64,000 nucleotides of DNA from contig CANQPD010000010.1 of the NCBI GenBank assembly GCA_947625655.1, forward strand, positions 25,357 to 89,356, read 5' to 3'. The position numbers and the translations under genes are program-made. The stretch's first letter is position 1, and each line of letters opens with the position of its first letter. Below, one piece after another: positions 16,167 through 24,656 of the stretch. Under the pieces are notes generated by a model. That model saw only the letters and a list, made by a program, of their open reading frames with translations. It had not been told where the DNA came from and did not search any database. The DNA comes from an uncultured Dysosmobacter sp. (lineage in GTDB: Bacteria; Bacillota; Clostridia; Oscillospirales; Oscillospiraceae).

Positions 16167-17990
16167 ATGCCGTTTTCGTTCGATTTTGGCGGCGGATTCA
16201 ACCCCGCGGGCGGATTTCACACCAACGGCGGGTTCAACCCCGGCGGAAGTGCCGGAGAGGGATTTACGCCGCCGCCCAAAAGGCCCCGGAAGCCCCGGAA
16301 AGCCATCGGCAGCGCCTTCACCCGCACCCTCATCAATCTGGGGGTGACGCTGGCGGTGGGGCTGGCGTATTTCTATCTGGCGCTGCCGGCGCTGAACTTC
16401 CACGCGGAGGAATTTTACGTGTTCGTATTCCTGCTGTGCGCGGTGTACTGCGTCTGCGCGGTGCTGACCTCCGGCTTTCAGGGAGAGGGGATACGGGGCT
16501 ACGCGCGCTTCGTCAAAAAGCAGTGCGCCGTACCCTTTTTGGTGGTTCTGGCCCTGATCGCCGCCATCGCCGTGGGGGCCGTCAGCTCCTGGGTGGTGCT
16601 GCGGGCGGGGGCGTACAGCGAGCTGCTGCCCCTTCAGACCGGCGATTTCACCGCCGAGGTGGAGGAGATCAGCTATGACCAGATCCCCATGCTGGACGAG
16701 GACTCCGCCGCCCGCCTGGGCAGCCGCAAGCTGGGCGAGCTGAGCGACATGGTGTCCCAGTTCGAGATTTTGGACACCTATACCCAGATCAACTACAAGG
16801 GCCGCCCGGTGCGGGTCACCTCCCTGGCCTACGGCGACCTCATCAAGTGGTTCACCAACCGTTCGGAGGGCCTGCCCGCCTATCTCGTCATCGACATGGT
16901 CAGCCAGGAGGCGGAGGTGGTCCGCCTGGGGGAGGGCATGAAGTACACCACCGCCGAGCACTTCGGCCGCAACCTGTACCGCCATCTGCGGTTCCACTAC
17001 CCCACCATGATGTTTGACGAGCCGGTGTTCGAGATCGACGAGGACGGCATCCCCTATTGGGTGTGCCCCCGCATTGTCCGCACCATCGGCCTGTTCGGCG
17101 GCGTGGATGTGAGGGGCGCGGTGCTGGTGAACGCCATCACCGGCGAGAGCGCCTATTACGCCGAGGTCCCCAGCTGGGTGGACCGGCTGTACTCCGCCGA
17201 CATCATCATCCAGCAGTACGACTATTACGGCATGTACCACAACGGCTTTTTGAATTCCATGTTCGGCCAGCGGGACGTGACGGTCACCACCGAGGGCAAG
17301 AATTACATCGCCATCGGCGACGATGTGTATATGTACACCGGCGTCACTTCCGTGACCTCTGACGAGTCCAACATCGGCTTCATCCTGTCCAACCAGCGGA
17401 CGAAGGAGACCCATTTCTACTCCATCGCCGGCGCGGAGGAGTACTCCGCCATGGACTCCGCCCAGAGCCAGGTCCAGCAGATGAACTACAAGGCCACCTT
17501 CCCCCTGCTGCTGAATATCGCCGACCAGCCCACCTATTTCATGACCCTGAAGGGCGCCGACGGGTTGGTGAAGATGTACGCCATGGTCAACGTCCAGCAG
17601 TATGACATTGTGGCCACCGGCAGCACGGTGGCCGAGTGTGAGACCGGCTACCGCCAGACCCTGGCCCGCCGGGGCCTGATCGCCGCCGGCGAGGCCAGCG
17701 TGGACGTGACACTGGAGACCCAGACGGCGGAGGGCGTCATCGCTGAGATCCGCAGCGCGGTCATCGGCGGCAACACCCACTACTACGTCCGCATGGAGCG
17801 GGGCGTGGCCTATCTGGATTTCAACACGGCGGAGCTGCCCCGGGCAGTGCTGCTGGACAAGGGCGACCACATCGGGTACCGCTACGTGTCCGACAGCGCC
17901 AATCTGACGGAAAACAGCATCACCCAGGTCCGCAGCTTCTGGTTCCAGGGAGAAGAGGAGGGCGCGGAGGCCGGGGACTGGCAGAGCTGA
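16167..17990 (+). CDS. Three-helix membrane protein with large extracytoplasmic domain, unknown function
   Basis: 607 residues. A Gly/Phe/Asn-rich N-terminus (FDFGGGFNPAGGFHTNGGFN) and a Pro/Lys-rich linker precede three transmembrane helices (about 54-76, 82-104, 120-146). The remaining 460 residues appear to lie outside and contain no enzyme motif I recognise. ATG 16167 is preceded by GAGAGGGAACAGCTT and a good promoter. The low-complexity N-terminus would be cytoplasmic. The gene stands alone between divergent promoters. Confidence 0.8.
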   Translation: MPFSFDFGGGFNPAGGFHTNGGFNPGGSAGEGFTPPPKRPRKPRKAIGSAFTRTLINLGVTLAVGLAYFYLALPALNFHAEEFYVFVFLLCAVYCVCAVLTSGFQGEGIRGYARFVKKQCAVPFLVVLALIAAIAVGAVSSWVVLRAGAYSELLPLQTGDFTAEVEEISYDQIPMLDEDSAARLGSRKLGELSDMVSQFEILDTYTQINYKGRPVRVTSLAYGDLIKWFTNRSEGLPAYLVIDMVSQEAEVVRLGEGMKYTTAEHFGRNLYRHLRFHYPTMMFDEPVFEIDEDGIPYWVCPRIVRTIGLFGGVDVRGAVLVNAITGESAYYAEVPSWVDRLYSADIIIQQYDYYGMYHNGFLNSMFGQRDVTVTTEGKNYIAIGDDVYMYTGVTSVTSDESNIGFILSNQRTKETHFYSIAGAEEYSAMDSAQSQVQQMNYKATFPLLLNIADQPTYFMTLKGADGLVKMYAMVNVQQYDIVATGSTVAECETGYRQTLARRGLIAAGEASVDVTLETQTAEGVIAEIRSAVIGGNTHYYVRMERGVAYLDFNTAELPRAVLLDKGDHIGYRYVSDSANLTENSITQVRSFWFQGEEEGAEAGDWQS

Positions 17991-18016
17991 AAAAGCCGGT
18001 GAAGCGCGCATGAGGC

Positions 18017-18130
18017 AAAAAGCAGGCGGCCCTTTAGGGCGTTGTTTTAAGGAATGCCATAGGGGCGGCTATCAACTGCCCCTACGCAATGTTTTCCTAT
18101 CTCAACGCTCCATTGGGCCGCCTGCTTTTT
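18017..18130 (+). terminator. Terminator with a repeat lodged between its arms
   Basis: Arms AAAAAGCAGGCGGCCC (18017-18032) and GGGCCGCCTGCTTTTT (18115-18130) are perfectly complementary but 82 bp apart. The interior contains a TAGGGGCGG / CTGCCCCTA palindrome akin to the short repeats at 4237 and 25979. It looks like a terminator whose loop received a dispersed repeat. Confidence 0.6.
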
Positions 18131-18143
18131 GCGAAAAACGGCG

Positions 18144-18172
18144 TTGACATCCCTTTTTCGGACGCTTATACT
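18144..18172 (+). promoter_or_regulatory. Sigma-A type promoter of the aminotransferase gene
   Basis: TTGACA (18144-18149), 17-bp spacer, TATACT (18167-18172); near-consensus. Confidence 0.8.
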
Positions 18173-18205
18173 GGGAATGTATTTGAAAAAAGGAGCGTGA
18201 GATCC

Positions 18206-19342
18206 ATGGATCTGACTTTGAACAGCGCGGTGCTGGGGGAGCAGCTCTCCGGCATCCGCCGCTTTACATTTCTGGTGCGGGATACGCCCGGCGCCTGCGC
18301 GCTGACCATCGGCGAGCCGGATCAGAACACCCCCGACGTGGTGAAGGAAGCCGCCAAGGCCGCCCTGGACGCCAACGACACCCACTATCCCCCCGGCAAC
18401 GGCTGCCCCTATATGCTGGAGGCCATCTCCAAATTTGAGGAAAAGGCCCACGGGCTGCACTATTCCCCGGAGGAGATCATCCTGACCATCGGCGCCACCG
18501 AGGGGCTGTTCATCGGCCTTTCCACCGTCCTGAACCCCGGCGATGAGGTCATCATTCCCACCCCGGCGTTCAGTCTGTACGAGTCCATCACCCGGCTGTG
18601 CCGGGGTGTGCCGGTGTGCATGCCCACGGAGAAGAACCGCTTTCAGATTGACCCGGAGCAGCTGAAAGCGGCCATCACCCCCAGGACCAAGGCCATTATC
18701 CTGACCTCCCCCAACAACCCCACGGGGTGCATCTACACCAGGGAGACCCTGGACGCCATCCACGACATCCTGAAGGACAAGCCCATCTTCGTCCTGTGTG
18801 ACGATGTCTACCGCACCCTGACCTATACGGACGGCTACCACAGCTTTTCTGAGTATCAGGACATGCGGGACCGGATCATCGTCATCAACAGCTTCTCCAA
18901 GCCCTATGCCATGACCGGCTGGCGCCTGGGCTGGTGCATGGCCGACGCCCCCATCCGGGATCGGATGCAGATTTTCCATCAGTACGCCGTGGTCTCCGCC
19001 CCGGCCTTTGTCCAGCCCGCCTGCGTGGCCGCCCTGGAGAGCGATACCAGCGGCATTGTGGAGATTTTCCGCAAGCGCCGGGATTATGTGTATAAACGCC
19101 TTGTGGACATGGGGCTGGAGGTCCAGGAGCCGGAGGGCGCTTTCTACATGTTCATCAACATTGAGAAGTACGGCATGGACTCCCTGACCTTCTGCGAGAA
19201 GATGCTGAAGGAGGGCCTGGTGGGCCTGATCCCCGGCGTCTACTTCGGCACGGAAGGCTATATGCGGCTGAGCTACTGCTATTCCGACGAGGATCTGAAA
19301 GAGGGCCTGGACCGCATCGAGAAGTTTATCAAAACGCTGTAA
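18206..19342 (+). CDS. PLP-dependent class I/II aminotransferase
   Basis: 378 residues. Visible are the substrate-side LTIGEPDQNTPDVV, SPNNPTGCIYTRETLD and the cofactor lysine K232 in INSFSKPYAMTGWRLGW. The start is ATG 18206 with AAAGGAG 9 bases upstream; the frame continues upstream through the promoter, so longer forms are unlikely. It lies next to an M20 amidohydrolase and the dapA-dapB-dapH operon, so it could supply the N-acetyl-diaminopimelate aminotransferase step (PatA type); that role is inferred from context, and other substrates remain possible. Confidence 0.9.
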   Translation: MDLTLNSAVLGEQLSGIRRFTFLVRDTPGACALTIGEPDQNTPDVVKEAAKAALDANDTHYPPGNGCPYMLEAISKFEEKAHGLHYSPEEIILTIGATEGLFIGLSTVLNPGDEVIIPTPAFSLYESITRLCRGVPVCMPTEKNRFQIDPEQLKAAITPRTKAIILTSPNNPTGCIYTRETLDAIHDILKDKPIFVLCDDVYRTLTYTDGYHSFSEYQDMRDRIIVINSFSKPYAMTGWRLGWCMADAPIRDRMQIFHQYAVVSAPAFVQPACVAALESDTSGIVEIFRKRRDYVYKRLVDMGLEVQEPEGAFYMFINIEKYGMDSLTFCEKMLKEGLVGLIPGVYFGTEGYMRLSYCYSDEDLKEGLDRIEKFIKTL

Positions 19343-19351
19343 GCGAGAAAG

Positions 19352-19385
19352 AGGACGCTGTGCCGCTGGCACAGCGTCCTTTTTG
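19352..19385 (+). terminator. Terminator of the aminotransferase gene
   Basis: 13-bp perfect stem AGGACGCTGTGCC (19352-19364) / 19368-19380 with GCT loop, then TTTTTG. Confidence 0.9.
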
Positions 19386-19433
19386 CCTGGAGGGGGAAGA
19401 GAGGGCCGGCAAGCGCCGGGACGGCTCTCCCCC

Positions 19434-20540
19434 TCACGCCATCCGCAAGAGCCGCTCCAAAAACGCCACGCCTTTCGGCAGGACGGCCTCGTCGTCAAAA
19501 CAGAACTCCGGCGCGTGGAGCTCCGCCGTCTTCCCCACGCCCAGGAAGAAAAACACGCCGGGGACCTCCCGCTGGTAAAAGGAGAAATCCTCCGCCGCCA
19601 GGGCCGGGGCGTCCAGCGGGGCGGGGGCGTCCGGGCCGAGGGCGGCGCGGACCGTCTCATACAGCCCCTCGTGGTTCCAGACGGCGGGATAGCCCTCGTT
19701 GAGATACACCTCCACGCCGCAGCCGGTCTCCGCCGCGACAGCCTCCCCGATGGCGGCCAGCCGCTCCCGGCAGTGGCGGTAGGTCTCCTCCCGATAGGTC
19801 CGGAGGCTGCCCTCCAGCCGGGTTTCCCCGCTGACGGCGTTGCGCACCGTGCCGGAGGTCATTTTGCCGAAGAGGAAGGCCCGGGGCTCCTCAGGGGGCA
19901 GGGCGTCCACCATGGCATAGGCCCGGCGGAGATACTCCGCCCCCGCCGCCAGGGCGTCCCGGCCCTCAACCGCCCGGGAGAGATGGACGCTTTTGCCCGT
20001 CACCGTCACTGTGACCTCGTTGGACCGGGCCATCAGGGGGCCGGGGCGGGTGAAGACGCTGCCCGCCTCCAGCCCCGGCCACAGATGCAGGCCGAAGACG
20101 CGTGTCACATGGCACCGTTTCAGGATGCCGCTTTCGCACAGCCGCTTGGCGCCGCCGGTGGTCTCCTCGGCGGGCTGGAAGAGGAACAGCACGTTCCGGG
20201 GCAGCTCCGCCAGGTGGGCGGAGACATGCTCCGCCAGGGCCAGGGCCATGGCGGTGTGGCCGTCGTGGCCGCAGGCGTGCATCACGCCGGGATGCTGGGA
20301 CGCGTAGGGCAGGCCGGTGGCCTCCGTCACCGGCAGCGCGTCCATATCCGCCCGGAAGGCCGCCGTTTCCGGCTTTCCGGCGTCAAAAAAGGCGCAGACG
20401 CTGCCGGGGATCGGAAAGGAGAGCCCGCAGGACAGGGGCTTTAAAACAGAGACGACATAGGCAAGGGTCTCCGGCAGCTGGTCGTCCAGCTCCGGGATGC
20501 GGTGCAGCGCCCTGCGGTGGGCGGTGACAGATGTGGACAT
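19434..20540 (-). CDS. M20 family amidohydrolase, candidate N-acetyldiaminopimelate deacetylase
   Basis: 368 residues. M20 metal-site motifs are present: FRADMDALPVTE, HACGHDGHTAMALALAE, LFLFQPAEETTGGAKRL and the late AEDFSFYQREVPG. Family members hydrolyse N-acyl amino acids. The start is ATG 20540, 8 bases after GGAGG; an ATG further upstream has no site. It is divergent from the lysine-riboswitch dap operon. Because that operon has the acetylase DapH but no deacetylase, removal of the acetyl group from N-acetyl-LL-diaminopimelate is a reasonable inference; a hippurate/IAA-amino-acid hydrolase-like activity cannot be excluded. Confidence 0.87.
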   Translation of the reverse strand: MSTSVTAHRRALHRIPELDDQLPETLAYVVSVLKPLSCGLSFPIPGSVCAFFDAGKPETAAFRADMDALPVTEATGLPYASQHPGVMHACGHDGHTAMALALAEHVSAHLAELPRNVLFLFQPAEETTGGAKRLCESGILKRCHVTRVFGLHLWPGLEAGSVFTRPGPLMARSNEVTVTVTGKSVHLSRAVEGRDALAAGAEYLRRAYAMVDALPPEEPRAFLFGKMTSGTVRNAVSGETRLEGSLRTYREETYRHCRERLAAIGEAVAAETGCGVEVYLNEGYPAVWNHEGLYETVRAALGPDAPAPLDAPALAAEDFSFYQREVPGVFFFLGVGKTAELHAPEFCFDDEAVLPKGVAFLERLLRMA

Positions 20541-20623
20541 GGAAAGGACCTCCGACGTTTCGTTCATTTGCTTCAATATAGCACGAGTTTGGAAAATCGA
20601 ACAGGGGATTTTTAAAATTTCTC

Positions 20624-20652
20624 TTGCAACTGATCATGGTTGGTGGTATGAT
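20624..20652 (+). promoter_or_regulatory. Promoter of the dap operon
   Basis: TTGCAA (20624-20629), 17-bp spacer, TATGAT (20647-20652), just before the lysine riboswitch. Confidence 0.75.
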
Positions 20653-20659
20653 AGCGAAA

Positions 20660-20884
20660 AATGAGATAGAGGCGCGGATGCGATGGACCCACGGGAGCCG
20701 GCGGGCTGTGAGCGTGGGAAGGGCAAGTCCGCCGAACTTTTCTCCCGGGCGCGGGGGGAGGGTGGGGCCGCGGGAAATACCCGCGGGACTGTCCGCGGTG
20801 AGAGCCGCGGGTGCGCTATCTGCCAGGTGTGCCGCGGGACTGCGGCTGTCGTTCGGTAGAGGCGTGCCTCTACCGTTTTTTCAT
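20660..20884 (+). ncRNA. Lysine riboswitch (L box) with terminator, upstream of dapA
   Basis: The leader opens with AGATAGAGGCGCGGATGCGA, the conserved L-box 5' core, and continues with GGGAAGGGCAAGTCCGCCGAA, the matching 3' core. The aptamer is followed by a perfect terminator stem CGGTAGAGGC / GCCTCTACCG (20854-20875) and six T residues. Lysine binding is expected to favour the terminator and lower dapA-dapB-dapH expression. A second copy of this RNA class lies at 46040-46271. Confidence 0.9.
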
Positions 20885-20916
20885 TCGCACATCTGGAAAA
20901 ATGGAGGGCACAACAC

Positions 20917-21804
20917 ATGAGATTTGAAAACATCAAGGGTTCCATCGTCGCCATGATCACCCCGTTCCACGAGGACGGCAGCGTGAATTTCGAGGTTCTG
21001 ACCGAGCTGCTGGAGCGGCAGATCGCCGGGGGGACCGACGCCATCCTGACCCTGGGCACCACCGGCGAATACTCCACCATGACCCACGAGGAGGACGCCT
21101 CCGTGGTGGCCCACACCATCAAGGTGGTGAACGGCCGGGTGCCGGTCATCGTGGGCAGCGGCTCCAACTGCACCGCCACCCAGGTGGAGAAGAGCATCCA
21201 GTATCAGGACATGGGCGCCGACGCCCTGCTGCTGATCTCCCCCTACTACAACAAGGCCAATCCCGAGGGCATGTACCGCCACTTCGCCGAGACCGCCGAC
21301 GCGGTCCACATCCCCTGCCTGCTGTACAATGTCCCCGGCCGCACCGGCTGCTCCATCCCCGTCTCCGTGGTGGAGAAGCTGAGCCGCCACCCCAACATCG
21401 CCGGCATCAAGGAGGCCAGCGGCGACATGTCCTACGCCATGAAGATCGCCCACTGCGTGGGGCCGGACTTCGCCCTGTACTCCGGCAACGACGACATCAC
21501 CGTGCCCCTGATGAGCATCGGCGGCAGCGGCGTCATCTCCGTGTATGCCAACGTCATGCCCGCCATGTGCCACCAGATCGTGGCGGACTATCTGAGCGGG
21601 AATCAGGCCCAGGCCGTGGAAAACCACCTGAAGTATCTGAAGCTGATGAACGACCTGTTTATCGAGGTGAATCCCATTCCCGTCAAGAGCGCCATGAATA
21701 TGATCGGCCTGAACGTGGGTCCCATGCGCCTGCCCCTGTGTGAGATGAGCCAGGAGCATCAGGCCGTTCTGCGGGCCAGCCTGAAGGAGGCCGGACTGCT
21801 GTGA
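20917..21804 (+). CDS. dapA: 4-hydroxy-tetrahydrodipicolinate synthase
   Basis: Condenses pyruvate with aspartate semialdehyde, the first committed step to diaminopimelate and lysine. 295 residues. Schiff-base lysine K165 (IAGIKEASGD), tyrosine Y137 (LLYNVPGRTG) and the pyruvate-binding GTTGEYSTM are visible. ATG 20917 follows GGAGGGCACAACAC. It is the first gene of dapA-dapB-dapH and is controlled by the lysine riboswitch; its TGA overlaps the dapB GTG. Confidence 0.97.
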   Translation: MRFENIKGSIVAMITPFHEDGSVNFEVLTELLERQIAGGTDAILTLGTTGEYSTMTHEEDASVVAHTIKVVNGRVPVIVGSGSNCTATQVEKSIQYQDMGADALLLISPYYNKANPEGMYRHFAETADAVHIPCLLYNVPGRTGCSIPVSVVEKLSRHPNIAGIKEASGDMSYAMKIAHCVGPDFALYSGNDDITVPLMSIGGSGVISVYANVMPAMCHQIVADYLSGNQAQAVENHLKYLKLMNDLFIEVNPIPVKSAMNMIGLNVGPMRLPLCEMSQEHQAVLRASLKEAGLL

Positions 21805-22520
21805 GATTTCTGTTGATCGGCCGGGGCAAAATGGGCAGGCTGATCGAGGAGACCGCCCGGGCCGGCGGCGACGAGATCGCCGCCGCCTTCGGCCATGACG
21901 ACCTGGACCAGCTGGCGAAGCTGGGAAAAGCGGCTGATGTGGTCATCGACTTCTCCCGGCCGGAGGCGCTGCCGGAGATCTGCGCCTACGTCCGCCGCAC
22001 CGGCACGCCCCTGCTCTCCGGCACCACGGGCTACACCGCTGCCCAGAAGGCCCAGCTGGAGGCCCTGGGCACCGCCGCCCCGGTGCTGTGGAGCGCCAAC
22101 TTCTCCCTGGGCGTGGCAGTGCTGTACCGGGCGCTGCGGGTGGTGTCCGACGTGCTGAAGCCGGACTTTGACATTGAGATCACCGAGACCCACCACAACC
22201 AGAAGGCGGACGCCCCCAGCGGCACCGCCAAGCTGCTGCTGGACGCCATCGACCCCAATCACGCCCTGACCCCGGTGTATGGCCGGGAGGGGAACTGCGG
22301 CAGGCGGGAGAAGCGGGAGATCGGCGTTCATGCCCTGCGGGGCGGCACCGTGGCGGGCACCCACACTGTCCACTTCTTCGGCCCGGACGAAGAGCTGGAA
22401 TTCACCCACCGGGCTGCCAGCCGCCAGATTTTTGTCAACGGCGCGCTGCATATGGCCCGGATGCTGCCGGGAAAGGCCAACGGCGTCTACGACCTGCAAA
22501 AGATTCTGTTCGGCGAATAA
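21801..22520 (+). CDS. dapB: 4-hydroxy-tetrahydrodipicolinate reductase
   Basis: Reduces the DapA product with NAD(P)H. 239 residues, the short Gram-positive/anaerobe form. N-terminal [14 protein letters not shown] is the nucleotide loop, followed by [23 protein letters not shown] and the active-site signature [21 protein letters not shown]. The start is GTG 21801 overlapping the dapA stop by 4 bp (GTGA), implying coupled translation. Confidence 0.96.
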   Translation: MRFLLIGRGKMGRLIEETARAGGDEIAAAFGHDDLDQLAKLGKAADVVIDFSRPEALPEICAYVRRTGTPLLSGTTGYTAAQKAQLEALGTAAPVLWSANFSLGVAVLYRALRVVSDVLKPDFDIEITETHHNQKADAPSGTAKLLLDAIDPNHALTPVYGREGNCGRREKREIGVHALRGGTVAGTHTVHFFGPDEELEFTHRAASRQIFVNGALHMARMLPGKANGVYDLQKILFGE

Positions 22521-22612
22521 AAGTTTCACCTGCCATTTCAAAGGCGGCGGGTCCAGGGCGGAGCCCTGGCGGGTTTGGGCAGCGCCCAAAAATCATCATA
22601 TGGAGAGTGACT

Positions 22613-23308
22613 ATGAACGCGCAGGAGATCATCGATTATATCGCGAATTCCGAGAAAAAGACCCCGGTGAAGCTGTATGTCAACACCACCGGCCCCGTGG
22701 ACTTTGGCGCCGCCAAGGTCTTCGGCGGCGGGAACAGCTTTACGGTGTTCGGCGACTGGAACGAGCTGGCCCCCATCCTGGAGGCCAACGCCGGTAAGAT
22801 CGCCGACTATGTGGTGGAGAACGACCGCCGCAACTCCGGCGTGCCCCTGCTGGACCTGAAGGGCGTCAAGGCCCGCATCGAGCCCGGCGCCATCATCCGG
22901 GAGAAGGTGGAGATCGGCGAGGGCGCCGTCATCATGATGGGGGCGGTCATCAACATCGGCGCCGTCATCGGCAAGGGCACCATGATCGACATGGGCACCG
23001 TCCTGGGCGGCCGGGCCACCGTGGGCGACCACTGCCACATCGGCGCCGGCGCGGTGCTGGCGGGCGTTGTGGAGCCCGCCTCCGCCACCCCCGTCATCGT
23101 GGAGGACGGCGTTCTGATCGGCGCCAACGCCGTGGTCATCGAGGGCGTCCACATCGGCAAAAACGCCGTGGTGGCCGCCGGCGCGGTGGTCATTGAGGAT
23201 GTGCCGGAGAACGCCGTGGTAGCCGGCAGCCCCGCCCGTGTCATCAAGATGAAGGACGCGAAGACGGAGAGCAAAACGGCCCTGGTGGACGCGCTGCGGA
23301 AGCTGTGA
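22613..23308 (+). CDS. dapH: 2,3,4,5-tetrahydropyridine-2,6-dicarboxylate N-acetyltransferase
   Basis: Acetyl-CoA-dependent acetylation of tetrahydrodipicolinate, which commits the cell to the acetylase variant of diaminopimelate synthesis. 231 residues: an N-terminal DapH domain ([23 protein letters not shown]) then left-handed beta-helix hexapeptide repeats ([25 protein letters not shown]). ATG 22613 follows GGAGAGTGACT. A hairpin-bearing 92-bp gap separates it from dapB. A duplicated copy of its last 36 bp occurs 110 bp downstream. Confidence 0.96.
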   Translation: MNAQEIIDYIANSEKKTPVKLYVNTTGPVDFGAAKVFGGGNSFTVFGDWNELAPILEANAGKIADYVVENDRRNSGVPLLDLKGVKARIEPGAIIREKVEIGEGAVIMMGAVINIGAVIGKGTMIDMGTVLGGRATVGDHCHIGAGAVLAGVVEPASATPVIVEDGVLIGANAVVIEGVHIGKNAVVAAGAVVIEDVPENAVVAGSPARVIKMKDAKTESKTALVDALRKL

Positions 23309-23351
23309 GCGATTTTATGAAGAGACCTCCTGCGAGCAAGCGGGGGAAAGT

Positions 23352-23383
23352 GTGAAAGGGGGGCGCCGAGCCCCCTCTTTCAC
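23352..23383 (+). terminator. Hairpin after dapH
   Basis: GTGAAAGGGGGGC / GCCCCCTCTTTCAC, one bulge, weak T tract; likely ends the dap operon. The gap 23309-23659 otherwise holds the dapH-tail duplication, a second hairpin and the promoter region of the next gene. Confidence 0.6.
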
Positions 23384-23415
23384 GTTCAATCAGCCCGCCG
23401 CAGCGACCGCTTTTG

Positions 23416-23455
23416 TCCGCAAGACAGCGCTGGTGGACGCGCTGCGGAAATTATA
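23416..23455 (+). pseudogene. Duplicated 3' end of dapH
   Basis: The stretch encodes [12 protein letters not shown] followed by TAA, matching the dapH C-terminus ([12 protein letters not shown], then TGA) for 11 residues, with several synonymous differences. No start or preceding dapH sequence is present, so it is a fragment from an old tandem duplication or recombination. Confidence 0.65.
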
Positions 23456-23464
23456 ACGGGATAA

Positions 23465-23494
23465 AAACGCCTTGCCTGATGGCAGGGCGTTTCC
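23465..23494 (+). terminator. Terminator-like hairpin downstream of the dapH fragment
   Basis: AAACGCCTTGCC (23465-23476) / GGCAGGGCGTTT (23481-23492), loop TGAT. Confidence 0.6.
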
Positions 23495-23659
23495 ACTGTT
23501 CCGCGGGGTCGGCGGGAAAATGGCGGGGTTCGGCGCTTTTTGGCAACCTGCCAAAAAAGAGAGTCAAAGTTTGGCAGGGGTGTGCCTTGATTTTAGTTGT
23601 GGGACGCAACGAATTGTGGTATTGTAATACCAATCAAATACAAATATGGGGGTATGAAC

Positions 23660-24610
23660 ATGCTGCTGCTGGATTTCATCAACGTTGGCAATGGAGATTC
23701 TGCCCTGATCCGGGAAGTGGAGAACGGTGTGCAGACGTTTGCCATGCTGGTGGACTGCGGGCATGACAATCTGATCCGGGACGACCACTCTGCCGAGCTG
23801 GACCCCCGGTCCCAGCGCATCTACGCCGGGGATTTTTTGAAAAAGCAGGGCGTCACCCATCTGGACATGCTGCTGCTGACCCATTTTCACCGGGATCATA
23901 TCGGCGGATTGGGCCGGGTGCTGGACGCGGTGACAGTGGACAAGCTGGTGTGTACCTATATTCCACCAGCGGACAGCGGCGGCCTGGAGCCGGACGGCGA
24001 CAACGGCCTGCCCAGGGCGGCCCGGAACGTGCTGCGGTGCGTGGATATGTACGCCCGCATGCTGCGGGAGCACCCGGGGCGCGTCCGGGAATTCGTGGAG
24101 TTGCCCGGAGACCGGCAGGAATTTTACCAGCTGACGCCGGAGCTTTCCATGGACGTGATCTGCGGGGAGCCGGTGCTGTATCCCCGGCAGAAGGCAGTCT
24201 ACGACGCGGCCTTCCGAGGCGAGCGGAACCGCTATGAGCTGATGCAGTGGGGCAAGTGCATGAACGTCTCCAGCCTGCGCCAGCGCCTGCACTACCACGG
24301 CAAGGAGATCGTCCTGGGCGGCGACGCCTACGCCGTGGTGTGGAACAACGACATGCTGACCCCCTGCGACATTTTGAAGGTGCCCCACCACGCGTCGCTG
24401 TCCTCCACCACCCGGAAGCTGCTGGAGGGCCTGCGGCCCAAGACGGCAGTGGTCAGCGTGGCGGCCCGGCGGCCCGACGAGCGGCCCCACCCCTACATCA
24501 TCTCCCTGATCCGGGAGTACACCGAGGACCTCCACTTTACAGACGCAGTGGACATCCCCGGTTTGGTAGAGCCGGTGTTCCACGAGTCGGTGCATCTTGA
24601 AGTTGAATGA
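23660..24610 (+). CDS. MBL-fold metallohydrolase (ComEC-like domain)
   Basis: 316 residues. Opens with LLLDFINVGNGDSALIRE and carries the metal motif LLLTHFHRDHIGGLGRVLD, then LGGDAYAVVWNNDMLTPCDILKVPHHAS, typical of stand-alone ComEC-type beta-lactamase-fold proteins. No signal peptide, so cytoplasmic; the substrate is unknown (nucleic acid or small phosphoester are possibilities). I chose ATG 23660, 7 bases after GGGGG; ATG 23654 is also in frame. Monocistronic, between the dap operon and iolG. Confidence 0.8.
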   Translation: MLLLDFINVGNGDSALIREVENGVQTFAMLVDCGHDNLIRDDHSAELDPRSQRIYAGDFLKKQGVTHLDMLLLTHFHRDHIGGLGRVLDAVTVDKLVCTYIPPADSGGLEPDGDNGLPRAARNVLRCVDMYARMLREHPGRVREFVELPGDRQEFYQLTPELSMDVICGEPVLYPRQKAVYDAAFRGERNRYELMQWGKCMNVSSLRQRLHYHGKEIVLGGDAYAVVWNNDMLTPCDILKVPHHASLSSTTRKLLEGLRPKTAVVSVAARRPDERPHPYIISLIREYTEDLHFTDAVDIPGLVEPVFHESVHLEVE

Positions 24611-24612
24611 GC

Positions 24613-24650
24613 AAAAAATTGCCCGGCCAGATGGCCGGGCAATTTTTTGT
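24613..24650. terminator. Bidirectional terminator between MBL gene and iolG
   Basis: 16-bp perfect stem (24613-24628 and 24633-24648, AAAAAATTGCCCGGCC) with loop AGAT. Confidence 0.92.
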
Positions 24651-24656
24651 AGGATC

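Noticed and set aside
15012..18011. 999-codon minus-strand open frame
   Set aside because: Antisense to the tocopherol-cyclase-like and three-helix membrane protein genes, which have promoters and ribosome sites; the antisense product matches no family.
20660..20884. T-box leader upstream of dapA
   Set aside because: No T-box sequence of the AGGGTGGNACCGCG type; the AGAGGCGCGG core fits the lysine riboswitch.
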